30,335 nt of DNA from JAIRTY01 sp050257395. GTDB lineage: Bacteria; Actinomycetota; Actinomycetes; Streptosporangiales; Streptosporangiaceae. A program made the position numbers and the translations under genes. Positions within the stretch are counted from its first letter, which is position 1; each line of letters begins with the position of its first letter. Below the pieces are notes generated by a model. It saw only the letters and a list, made by a program, of their open reading frames with translations. It did no database searches and was not told where the DNA came from. The DNA lies in NCBI GenBank assembly GCA_050257395.1, contig JBLMWU010000220.1:1-30335 (forward strand). The letters run 5' to 3'. Shown in pieces: positions 11,532-18,753 of this stretch.

Positions 11532-13067
11532 CTACTCGGGGCGGACCATCGGGAAGAGGATCAGCTCCCGGATGGGCTCGCCGGTGAACATGATCAGCAT
11601 CCGGTCGATGCCCATGCCCATGCCGCCGGCCGGCGGCATGCCGTACTCCAGGGCCTGCAGGAAGTCCTCGTCCAGCTGCATGGCCTCCGGGTCGCCGCCG
11701 GCCGCCAGCAGCGACTGGGCCGTGAGCCGGGCACGCTCCTCCACCGGGTCGTTCAGCTCCGAGTACCCGGTGCCGATCTCGGTGCCGAACGCGACCAGGT
11801 CCCACCGCTCGGCCAGCCGGGGGTCCGTGCGGTGGCCGCGGGTGAGCGGCGACACCTCGACCGGGAAGTCGCGGTAGAACGTCGGGACGGTGGTCTGCTT
11901 CTCGACCAGCCGCTCGTACATCTCCAGCACGATCTGGCCGCCGTTCCAGCCGGGCTGCAGCGGCACCCCCGCGCTGGCGCACAGCTTGCGCAGCTGCTCG
12001 TCGCCGGTGTCGGGCGACACTTCCTCGCCCAGCGCCTCGGACACGGCGCCGTGCACGGTCTTGGACGGCCACGCGCCGCCGATGTCCCATTCCGTCCCGT
12101 CGGCCCGGCGGATCACGCTGCCCCCGAACGCGGCCGCCGCCGCGTCCTGGATCAGCTCCCGGGTGAGCGTGCCGATGGTGTCGTAGTCGCCGTAGGACTC
12201 GTAGGCCTCCAGCATGGTGAACTCGGGGTTGTGGGTGGCGTCCACGCCCTCGTTGCGGAAGTTGCGGCCGATCTCGAAGACCTTCTCGATGCCGCCGACC
12301 AGCAGCCGCTTGAGGTGGAGTTCCAGCGCGATCCGCAGGTAGAGGTCCATGTCGTAGGCATTGATGTGGGTCGTGAACGGCCTGGCGTTGGCGCCGCCGT
12401 GCACGCGCTGCAGCATCGGCGTCTCGACCTCGAGGAAGCCGCGGCCGTGCAGGTTCTCCCGGACCGAGCGGAGCGCCGCGCTCCTGATCTCCGCGAGCCG
12501 CCGGGCGTGCGGGTTGACGATCAGGTCGACGTAGCGGCGCCGCACCCGCGACTCGGGGTCGGTCAGGCCCTTGTGCTTCTCCGGGAGCGGCCGCAGGCAC
12601 TTGGCGGTGACGGCGAAGCTGTCGGCGAGGACCGACAGCTCACCGCGCCGCGACGAGATGACCTCGCCGGTGACCCCGACGTGATCGCCGAGGTCCACGT
12701 CCCGCTTCCAGGCTTCCAGCGCGTCAGGGCCGACCCGGTCCAGGGAGATCATCACCTGGATGTCGCCGCTGCCGTCACGGATGGTGGCGAAGCACAGCTT
12801 GCCGCCGACCCGGGACAGCATCACCCGGCCGGTCACCCCCACCCGCTCGCCGGTGGCGGTGTCGGGCGCGAGGCCCGGGTGGCGGTCGCGTACCTGGGCG
12901 ATGGTGTCGGTGCGGGGGTAGCCGAGCGGGTAGGGCTCAGCCCCGGAGCCGAGCATCCGTTCACGCTTGGCCAGCCGGATCTGCATCTGCTCCGGCAGGT
13001 CGTCCTCACGCGCGGCCGGACCGGCGCCGCCGGCTGGCGGGGCGCCCGTCTCCCGTTCTTCCTCCAC
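11532..13067 (-). CDS. lysS: Lysyl-tRNA synthetase, class II
   Basis: LysS charges tRNA-Lys with lysine. The 511-residue product has an N-terminal OB-fold anticodon-binding domain (about 75-165) and the class II catalytic core: motif 1 FLEVETPML (211-219), motif 2 around FEIGRNFRNEG (264-274) and motif 3 GMGMGIDRML (about 483-492) with its Arg. The N-terminal 20 residues (MEEERETGAPPAGG) are acidic then Gly/Ala/Pro-rich and outside the family core. The start is a GTG with GGAGGAGG 8 bases upstream, a very strong site. It lacks an MprF-type membrane domain, so it is the housekeeping enzyme and not LysX; a separate MprF-like protein occurs at 22611-24500. Confidence 0.98.
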   Translation of the reverse strand: MEEERETGAPPAGGAGPAAREDDLPEQMQIRLAKRERMLGSGAEPYPLGYPRTDTIAQVRDRHPGLAPDTATGERVGVTGRVMLSRVGGKLCFATIRDGSGDIQVMISLDRVGPDALEAWKRDVDLGDHVGVTGEVISSRRGELSVLADSFAVTAKCLRPLPEKHKGLTDPESRVRRRYVDLIVNPHARRLAEIRSAALRSVRENLHGRGFLEVETPMLQRVHGGANARPFTTHINAYDMDLYLRIALELHLKRLLVGGIEKVFEIGRNFRNEGVDATHNPEFTMLEAYESYGDYDTIGTLTRELIQDAAAAAFGGSVIRRADGTEWDIGGAWPSKTVHGAVSEALGEEVSPDTGDEQLRKLCASAGVPLQPGWNGGQIVLEMYERLVEKQTTVPTFYRDFPVEVSPLTRGHRTDPRLAERWDLVAFGTEIGTGYSELNDPVEERARLTAQSLLAAGGDPEAMQLDEDFLQALEYGMPPAGGMGMGIDRMLIMFTGEPIRELILFPMVRPE

Positions 13068-13127
13068 CTGGTCTGCCTCCTCCCGGTCGAGGCTACCGGG
13101 GCGGCGAGGCGATCAGGGACGGGTTTT

Positions 13128-13151
13128 CCGGCCGCGGGCCCCCGCGGCCGG
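13128..13151. other. GC-rich inverted repeat between lysS and the GNAT gene
   Basis: CCGGCCGCGG and its complement flank GCCC. It lies about 60 bases upstream of the lysS start and about 30 bases upstream of the divergent GNAT gene. No U tract follows on either strand, so it is not an ordinary terminator. It may be an operator, an mRNA leader hairpin or simply GC-driven. Confidence 0.3.
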
Positions 13152-13166
13152 GCCGCACCCCTCCGG

Positions 13167-13172
13167 TACGGT
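13167..13172 (+). promoter_or_regulatory. Candidate -10 box for leaderless GNAT gene
   Basis: TACGGT ends 8 bases before the ATG at 13181, and there is no Shine-Dalgarno sequence. The same hexamer precedes the DUF2342 gene at 30227. Confidence 0.35.
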
Positions 13173-13180
13173 CAGCGTCC

Positions 13181-13648
13181 ATGCGCTACTCACACGGCCG
13201 GTACGAGCTCGACGACGACCCGCGGCGGCTCGATCGCGACGCGATCTGGGCGTTCCTGTCCGAGCACGCCTACTGGGGCCGCGAGCGCAGCCGCGCCGAC
13301 GTAGAACGGCAGCTGGACTCGGCCTGGCGGGTGGTGGGCGGCTACGACGCCGCCACCGGCCGCCTGGTCGGCTTCGCCCGGGCGGTGTCCGACGGGGTGA
13401 ACTACGCCTACCTGGCGGACGTGTACGTGCTGGACGGAGCCCGCGGCGAAGGGCTGGGCACCGCGCTGGTCGCCACCATGATCGACCGCGGGCCGGGTGC
13501 GGGGTTCCGCTGGTGCCTGCACACCCGGGACGCGCACGGCCTGTACGCCAGGTTCGGGTTCGCGCCGCCGGACGGCCGGTACCTGGAACGCCCGGCCGCT
13601 CCGCCGCCCCCGGCGGAGCCGGGTCAGGCAGCCAGGTTGCGCTCGTAG
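13181..13648 (+). CDS. GNAT family N-acetyltransferase
   Basis: The 155-residue protein has the GNAT fold signature: central strand AYLADVYVLDGARG, acetyl-CoA loop RGEGLGTALV (about 87-96) and the C-terminal TRDAHGLYARFGF typical of a common bacterial subfamily. The N-terminal part (AIWAFLSEHAYWGRERSRADVERQLDSAW) also fits that subfamily. The substrate cannot be predicted. The last 25 bases overlap tail-to-tail with coaX, so no terminator separates them. The C-terminal 20 residues are Pro/Ala-rich and probably disordered. Confidence 0.88.
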   Translation: MRYSHGRYELDDDPRRLDRDAIWAFLSEHAYWGRERSRADVERQLDSAWRVVGGYDAATGRLVGFARAVSDGVNYAYLADVYVLDGARGEGLGTALVATMIDRGPGAGFRWCLHTRDAHGLYARFGFAPPDGRYLERPAAPPPPAEPGQAARLRS

Positions 13649-14412
13649 ACCAGCCGCAGCCCGATCAGGGTGAGCCACGGCTCATACACGTCGATCACGC
13701 TGATCTCCTCGATCACCAGCGGGGCCAGCCCGCCGGTGGCGATGACCGTGACCGACTCGGGGTCGTCCGGCGCGAGCTCGGTGACCATCCGGCGGGCGAT
13801 GCCCTCCACCTGGCCGGCGAACCCGTAGATGATGCCGGACTGCAGCGCCTCCACGGTGTTCTTGCCGATCACGTGCCGCGGCCGGGCGATCTCGACCTTG
13901 AGCAGCTGGGCGGCCCGGCGGGACAGCGCGTCCACGGAGATCTCGATGCCGGGGGCCAGCGCGCCGCCCACGAACTCGCCCTTCGCGCTCACCGCGTCGA
14001 AGTTCGTGGAGGTGCCGAAGTCGACCACGATGGCCGGGCCGCCGTGCAGGTGCATGGCGGCGACCGTGTTCATGATCCGGTCACTGCCGACCTCCTTGGG
14101 GTTGTCGTAGCGCAGCGACACCCCGGTGCGCACGCCGGGCTCGACGATCAGCGACGGCACGTCCCCGTAGTAGCGCCTGACCATCTCGCGCATCTCGTGC
14201 AGCACCGAGGGCACGGTGGAGCACAGCGCGATGCCGCTGATATCGGCGCCTTTGATGAGGGCGCTCTGGCCGAGCAGCCCCTGCAGGACCACGGCGAGCT
14301 CGTCGGCCGTGCGGACCGGGTCGGTGCCGATGCGCCAGTGCTCGGCCACCTCCTCGCCGTCGAACACCCCGAGCACCGTGTTGGTGTTGCCCACGTCAAT
14401 CGTCAGCAGCAT
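13624..14412 (-). CDS. coaX: Type III pantothenate kinase
   Basis: CoaX phosphorylates pantothenate, the first step from pantothenate to coenzyme A; type III enzymes are insensitive to CoA feedback. The 262-residue protein has the ASKHA-fold phosphate motif DVGNTNT (6-12), EVGSDR (107-112), the second phosphate motif DFGTST (131-136) and GGALAPGI (149-156). Length and motifs are standard. The ATG at 14412 follows GGGAAGG at short distance. It lies 110 bases downstream of panC on the same strand, so pantothenate synthesis and use may be co-transcribed. In Streptomyces nadB and nadC commonly lie between these genes; they are not here. Confidence 0.97.
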   Translation of the reverse strand: MLLTIDVGNTNTVLGVFDGEEVAEHWRIGTDPVRTADELAVVLQGLLGQSALIKGADISGIALCSTVPSVLHEMREMVRRYYGDVPSLIVEPGVRTGVSLRYDNPKEVGSDRIMNTVAAMHLHGGPAIVVDFGTSTNFDAVSAKGEFVGGALAPGIEISVDALSRRAAQLLKVEIARPRHVIGKNTVEALQSGIIYGFAGQVEGIARRMVTELAPDDPESVTVIATGGLAPLVIEEISVIDVYEPWLTLIGLRLVYERNLAA

Positions 14413-14522
14413 GGCCTTCCCGTACCTTCGCGCTCCCGGCCGCAGGCTTGCGGCCGGGCCCTGCCGGCAACATGATCATGACATCGGTGCCGTGATCACA
14501 AGACCCACCGTCCCGCCGCCGG

Positions 14523-15398
14523 TCAGCCGGCCAGCGTGACCGCGGTGTTGTCGATCAGCCGGGTCCCGCCGACCCGGGCCGCCACCAGCAGCAGCGCCGG
14601 GCCGTTGTAACCCGGCGGCGGCGGGGTGAACCGTTCGGGCTCGGCCAGCGCCAGATAGTCGACGGTCACCGGCGGATCGGCCTTGGCCGCCTCGTCCAGC
14701 ACCTCGCCGGCCGCCGCCAGCACCGCCTCCGGGCCGGCCGCCGCGGCGGCCGCACCGGCCCGCAGGGCCCGCGACAGGGCCAGCGCGCTGCGGCGCTCCG
14801 GGCCGGACAGGTAGCGGTTCCGGCTGGAGGTGGCCAGGCCGTCGGGGTCGCGGACGATGGGCACCCCGACGATGCCGGGCCCCAGATCGAGGTCCGCGGT
14901 CATCCGCCGGATCATCGCCAGCTGCTGGGCATCCTTTTCGCCGAACACCGCGAGGTCCGGGACGGTCAGCTGGAACAGCTTCATGACCACGGTCAGCACC
15001 CCGCCGAAGAACCCCGGCCGGAAGGCGCCCTCCAGGACCGCCCCCATCGGGCCCGGGTCCACGGTGACCAGCTGCTCGCGGGGATACATGACCTCGCGGG
15101 CGGGGGCGAAGACCACGTCCGCGCCCTCCTCCCCGCAGATCGCCACGTCCTCGTCCAGGCTGCGCGGGTACCGGTCGAAGTCCTCGGCGGGCCCGAACTG
15201 GAGCGGGTTGACGAAGATGGTCACCAGCACCCCGCCCCCGGGCCCCGCGAGTTCCCGGGCGCGGCGCAGCAGCACGCGGTGCCCCTCGTGCAGGGCACCC
15301 ATGGTCGGCACCAGCACCACCGGGGGCGCCAGCGTCCGGCGGGCGGCGCACAGGCCGCGCCGGGTGCGCGCGAGCACGGGCGGGCCGGCGGCGGTCAC
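14523..15398 (-). CDS. panC: Pantoate-beta-alanine ligase (pantothenate synthetase)
   Basis: PanC joins pantoate and beta-alanine using ATP to make pantothenate. The 291-residue protein has the adenylate-forming signature PTMGALHEGH with HEGH at 37-40, FVNPLQF (62-68), GEKDAQQ (153-159) and the KMSKS-equivalent SSRNRYLS (191-198). The GTG start overlaps the stop of the DUF2520 gene in a GTGA tetramer, which indicates translational coupling. The companions panB and panD are not in the window. Confidence 0.97.
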   Translation of the reverse strand: MTAAGPPVLARTRRGLCAARRTLAPPVVLVPTMGALHEGHRVLLRRARELAGPGGGVLVTIFVNPLQFGPAEDFDRYPRSLDEDVAICGEEGADVVFAPAREVMYPREQLVTVDPGPMGAVLEGAFRPGFFGGVLTVVMKLFQLTVPDLAVFGEKDAQQLAMIRRMTADLDLGPGIVGVPIVRDPDGLATSSRNRYLSGPERRSALALSRALRAGAAAAAAGPEAVLAAAGEVLDEAAKADPPVTVDYLALAEPERFTPPPPGYNGPALLLVAARVGGTRLIDNTAVTLAG

Positions 15399-16294
15399 CG
15401 CGGCGCCCCGGCCAGCACGTCCAGCAGCCGCTGGGCAGCGGGCGGGGTCAGCATCCCGGCCGCCAGCGCCCGGTCGGCGGTGAGCCGGGCCAGCGCCAGG
15501 TAGGCCCGCAGCGCCTCGGGTGAGACCTCCCGCAGCGCCTCGATGTGGCCGGCCACGGTGTCGGCGTCGGCGCGGGCGACCGGGCCGGTGAGGCCCGCGT
15601 CGCCGAGCCGCAGCGCGTTGTCGAGCGCCGCGAACAGCAGCGGGCTGAGCATCCGGGCCGGGTCGGGCACGCCCGCCACCCCGAGCAGCTCGGCTGCCTG
15701 CACCACCAGGGTGATCAGGTGGTTGGCGCCGCTGGCCAGCGCGGCGTGGTAGAGGCTCCGGCTGGCCTCCTCGATGAAGACCGGCTCGCCGCCCATCTCG
15801 ATGACCAGCGCCTCGGCCACCTGCCGGAGCTGCCCGGGCGCGGTGACCCCGAAGGAGATACCGGCCAGCCGGTCCACGTCGTCGGGGCGCCCGGTGAACG
15901 TCATCACCGGGTGGATGGCCAGCGGCAGCGCGCCCCGCTCGGTCGCCGGATCCAGCACGGCGACGCCGTGCCTGCCGCTGGCGTGCGCGAGCAGCCGGCC
16001 CTCCATGGGGGCGCTGGTCGCGGCCAGCCCGGCCACCAGCCCGGGCAGGGCGTCGTCCGGGACGGTCAGCAGGACCAGGTCGGCGTCTGCCAGCACCGCC
16101 TCTGGCTGCCTGATCGCGGCGCCGGGCAGCAGCCGGGCCGCCCGCTCGACGGACGTCTCCGAGACCGCGGACGCGGCCACCACCTGGTGGCCGGCCCGGG
16201 CCAGTGCGGCGCCCAGGACCGTGCCCACCCGGCCGGCGCCGATGATCCCGACCCGCAGCCGCGCTGGATGACCCGAGCTGGCCTGATCAGGCAT
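15395..16294 (-). CDS. Rossmann-fold DUF2520 protein, possible ketopantoate reductase-like enzyme
   Basis: The 299-residue protein has an N-terminal NAD(P)-binding Rossmann domain with GIIGAGRVG (17-24) and a strand-turn VLLTVPDDAL, followed by an alpha-helical DUF2520 domain (about 165-290; SLYHAALASGANHL). The layout is that of beta-hydroxyacid dehydrogenases and of ketopantoate reductase PanE. The gene is translationally coupled to panC by a 4-base overlap. Context therefore suggests a role in making pantoate, but this is inference. A weak GAGAGG lies 12 bases before the ATG at 16294. The same arrangement (DUF2520 next to panC) is common in actinomycetes. Confidence 0.85.
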   Translation of the reverse strand: MPDQASSGHPARLRVGIIGAGRVGTVLGAALARAGHQVVAASAVSETSVERAARLLPGAAIRQPEAVLADADLVLLTVPDDALPGLVAGLAATSAPMEGRLLAHASGRHGVAVLDPATERGALPLAIHPVMTFTGRPDDVDRLAGISFGVTAPGQLRQVAEALVIEMGGEPVFIEEASRSLYHAALASGANHLITLVVQAAELLGVAGVPDPARMLSPLLFAALDNALRLGDAGLTGPVARADADTVAGHIEALREVSPEALRAYLALARLTADRALAAGMLTPPAAQRLLDVLAGAPR

Positions 16295-16480
16295 TGCGTC
16301 AGCAATCCTCTCGTTCCAGTCCTCGCCGGCGGGCGCAGCCCCGCCACGGCGGCCACTGATCGTCAGGGCAGGTACCGGACGGCAGGCATCAGCATAGCCG
16401 CGGCCCCGCCGCCGTCCGGCCGGGGCGCGGGCCGGGCCGCGGCGGCAGCCTTGCCATCCGGGCCCGGGAACCCGCTCAGC

Positions 16481-16498
16481 GTCGTGCCGGAGGCGCGC
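16481..16498. repeat. Short hairpin repeat, copy 1
   Basis: GTCGTGCCGGAGGCGCGC lies in the 253-base divergent region between the DUF2520 and methyltransferase genes. It shares 17 bases, with one possible change, with copies at 20553 and 20589. CGTGCC-GGA-GGCGCG can form a 6-base-pair RNA stem with one U-G pair. Confidence 0.7.
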
Positions 16499-16534
16499 CG
16501 GCCAGCAGCGCGGGCGCCGTTGTCCAGCGGCCCC

Positions 16535-16540
16535 TAGAGT
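16535..16540 (+). promoter_or_regulatory. Candidate -10 box for leaderless methyltransferase gene
   Basis: TAGAGT ends 7 bases before the GTG at 16548, which has no Shine-Dalgarno sequence. The rest of the divergent region 16295-16547 shows only the hairpin repeat. Confidence 0.45.
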
Positions 16541-16547
16541 CGGCCCT

Positions 16548-17552
16548 GTGTGGCTGGGCTGGCGGGAAGCGATGCAGCAGGCCCTGTACGGGCCAGGCGG
16601 GTTCTATACCCGCGGCGAGCGCCCTGCCGCGCACTTCCGCACCTCGGTGCACGCCTCCAGCCGGTACGCGGGCGCCCTGCTGGCGCTGCTGCGGGAGGTG
16701 GACGCGGCACTCGGCCGGCCGGCCCGGCTGGACCTGGTGGACGCCGGCGCCGGCGGCGGTGAGCTGCTGACCCAGTTGCTCGCGGCGGCCAGCGCGGACC
16801 CGGCGCTGGCCGGCCGGGTCCGCGCCCACGCGGTCGAGGTCGCACCCCGGCCGGCCGGCCTGGACGAGCGGATCCGCTGGCGCCGCGAGCCGCCGCCGGG
16901 CATCACCGGCCTGGTCATCGCCAGCGAATGGCTGGACAACGTGCCGCTGGACGTGGCCGAATCCGGTCCCGCGGGCCCCCGGCTGCTGCTGGTCGACCCG
17001 GCTACCGGCCGGGAGCGGCCCGGGCCGGCTGCCAGCCCGGCCGACCTGGCCTGGCTGGAGCGGTGGTGGCCGCTGCGCGGGCGGGGGGACCGGGCCGAGC
17101 TCGGCCATCCCCGGGACCGGGCCTGGGCCGGGCTGATCGGGCGGCTGGAGCGGGGGCTGGCGGTCGCCGTGGACTACAGCCACGAGCTGGCCGCCCGGCC
17201 TGCGGGCGGCACCCTCGCCGGGTACCGGGACGGCCGCCCGGTGCCGCCGGTCCCGGACGGGAGCTGTGACGTCACCGCGCATGTGGCCCTGGACGCCTGC
17301 GGTGCGGCCGGGCAGGCGGCCGGGGCGGGCCCGCCGCTCCTCACCGGGCAGCGCGCGGCCCTGCGCGCGCTGGGGCTGCGCGGTGCCCGGCCGCCGCTCA
17401 GCCTGGCCGGCCGCGAGCCAAGCGGGTATCTGGCTGCCCTGGCGGGGGCGGCGGAGGAGGCGGAGCTGACCGACCCGGCCGGCCTGGGGAGTTTCGGCTG
17501 GCTGGTGCAGCCGGTGGCGATGCAGCTGCCAGCGGTGCTGGCCGGGCTGTGA
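16548..17552 (+). CDS. SAM-dependent methyltransferase of the MidA/NDUFAF7 (DUF185) family
   Basis: The 334-residue protein has the MidA-type N-terminus (ALYGPGGFYTRG, 12-23), SAM motif I VDAGAGGGELL (64-74), the SEWLDNVPLDV block (126-136) that corresponds to the NEFFDALPV region of the family, VDYSHE (208-213), GTLAGYRDGR (221-230) and DVTAHVALDA (241-250), the latter matching the family's DxTAHVDF signature. In mitochondria NDUFAF7 symmetrically dimethylates one arginine of complex I subunit NDUFS2. A NuoD homologue lies 1.2 kb downstream on the same strand, so it is the obvious candidate substrate (inference). Start is GTG at 16548; an ATG eight codons later is less likely. Sequence identity to well-studied members looks modest. 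Confidence 0.85.
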   Translation: MWLGWREAMQQALYGPGGFYTRGERPAAHFRTSVHASSRYAGALLALLREVDAALGRPARLDLVDAGAGGGELLTQLLAAASADPALAGRVRAHAVEVAPRPAGLDERIRWRREPPPGITGLVIASEWLDNVPLDVAESGPAGPRLLLVDPATGRERPGPAASPADLAWLERWWPLRGRGDRAELGHPRDRAWAGLIGRLERGLAVAVDYSHELAARPAGGTLAGYRDGRPVPPVPDGSCDVTAHVALDACGAAGQAAGAGPPLLTGQRAALRALGLRGARPPLSLAGREPSGYLAALAGAAEEAELTDPAGLGSFGWLVQPVAMQLPAVLAGL

Positions 17553-17600
17553 GCCCGGCCAGTACCGCCTGGTACCCCACTGGGGGGCCTGGCTGCGGTC

Positions 17601-18422
17601 TCAGATCCCGCAGGCGGCGGCGACCGCGGTGGCGGCGGCCTCGCGGTTGCCCGCGGCGGGGATGCCGGCCCGCTCGAAGTCGGTCACGTAGATGTCAGCC
17701 GCCGCTGCCGGGCTGGCCGCCGCGTTCAGGGCCGGGATGTAGCCGGCCCAGATCTGGTTGAAGCTGAGGATCGCGGACAGCTGCGTCTGCAGGTCGGCGG
17801 CGGGGTTGCCGCTGACGTAGCCCGCGGGCAGCGGGGTCCACCCGATCAGCCCGCCGCCGCCGGACCCGATGGACTCGGGGTTGCCGCCGGACTCCTGGTA
17901 GATGTTCCCGGCGATGCCGGCCGCCGCGTTGCCGGTGTACCCGTGCGCCATCAGGAAGGTGACGATCGCGGCGTAGTTGTCCGGCAGCATCCCGCCGGTC
18001 CCGGAGCAGACCACCCCGTGGTGCGCGGGCGCCGCCACGGCCGCCTGCCGGGCCGGGTGCCGGTGGTGGTGGGCCACCTGCCGCCCCGCGGCCGGCCGCG
18101 GCGCGCGGGCCTTGCTGCTGGCGAGGGTGATGATGCTGGCGTGCCGGGCCCAGTAGGTGCTCGTGCCGGGCGGCGGGAGTCCCGCGCTGAGGCCGCTCCA
18201 GACCTGCCCCGCGGTGAGCTGCTCGGCGGTCAGCCGGGCGCTGGCAACGGGCGCCTGGCCGATGCCGTGCGGCGCGGTGGCGAGCACTCCCAGGACCGCG
18301 AGGGCCGGGGCGAATCTGCCCGCCCGCTGGGTCAGTTTCCCGAATTGTGAGGGTGCCTTGTGCCGGCCCCTGCTGCGTCTTCCCCCGTTCTTCTTTTTGC
18401 TGTCAGCGGGTACTGACCTCAC
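17601..18422 (-). CDS. Secreted protein with phage-tail-lysozyme domain
   Basis: The 273-residue protein has a strongly basic N-region (KKKNGGRRSRGRHK), a hydrophobic signal segment (about 37-60, ending QAPVASA), a His/Ala/Arg-rich linker (about 103-137) and a C-terminal domain (about 145-270) like the phage tail lysozyme family: NYAAIVTFLMAHGYTGNAAAGIAGN, QESGGNP and GLIGWTP. Glu177 in QESGGNP is the likely catalytic acid for cutting the glycan strand. Such domains occur in secreted actinobacterial wall hydrolases and not only in phage, and no other phage gene is present. The GTG start has AAGG 7 bases upstream. It lies antisense between two plus-strand genes that may work together. Confidence 0.82.
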   Translation of the reverse strand: MRSVPADSKKKNGGRRSRGRHKAPSQFGKLTQRAGRFAPALAVLGVLATAPHGIGQAPVASARLTAEQLTAGQVWSGLSAGLPPPGTSTYWARHASIITLASSKARAPRPAAGRQVAHHHRHPARQAAVAAPAHHGVVCSGTGGMLPDNYAAIVTFLMAHGYTGNAAAGIAGNIYQESGGNPESIGSGGGGLIGWTPLPAGYVSGNPAADLQTQLSAILSFNQIWAGYIPALNAAASPAAAADIYVTDFERAGIPAAGNREAAATAVAAACGI

Positions 18423-18753
18423 AAACCTGCCTTACGACGGATCCACGCCCGCTACCCGGCCGACCTGCGCCTCTCGCTGGGCCTTACGGCAAAACCCTCC
18501 GCAGCATGCCAGGACAATTCCCCCAATGCAAAAGAATCAGGGACAGATAGTTCAGCAGGGCTATAACCGCTCAGAAGGCCGGGATCCCCGCCGCCGCCGG
18601 CCTTTCCCGCTTATCTCCCGCGATCGGCTGTGGCCCGGGAAATAGCCCGTTCGGGCTATGCCGGCCGTGGCCGGCGGAACGTGATTTTGCGCACGTGACC
18701 GTCATCACCAAAGCGGCGGCGCGGGGCGGCGGCAGCCGGGCGGGCGTGGGACC
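18423..18753. other. Divergent intergenic region, lysozyme-domain gene / nuoD-like gene
   Basis: No gene is supported in these 331 bases. They contain the hairpin at 18642-18659, a comparatively AT-rich block (18489-18565) where the promoter of the minus-strand gene probably lies (weak TTGCAT-N17-CATGCT on the minus strand), and a GC-rich self-complementary patch at about 18578-18602. I found no riboswitch signature. Confidence 0.4.
18642..18659. other. Perfect hairpin ATAGCCC-GTTC-GGGCTAT
   Basis: A 7-base-pair stem plus a closing G-C around GTTC, about 95 bases upstream of the nuoD-like gene. On the minus strand TTTCCC follows. It could be an operator, or a weak terminator reading toward the lysozyme-domain gene. 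Confidence 0.4.

Noticed and set aside
11532..13067. LysX-type fused lysyl-tRNA synthetase
   Set aside because: The gene encodes only the soluble synthetase of normal length; no membrane domain precedes it.
17601..18422. Prophage remnant
   Set aside because: Only one lysozyme-like domain is present, fused to a signal peptide. There is no integrase, structural gene or attachment site nearby.
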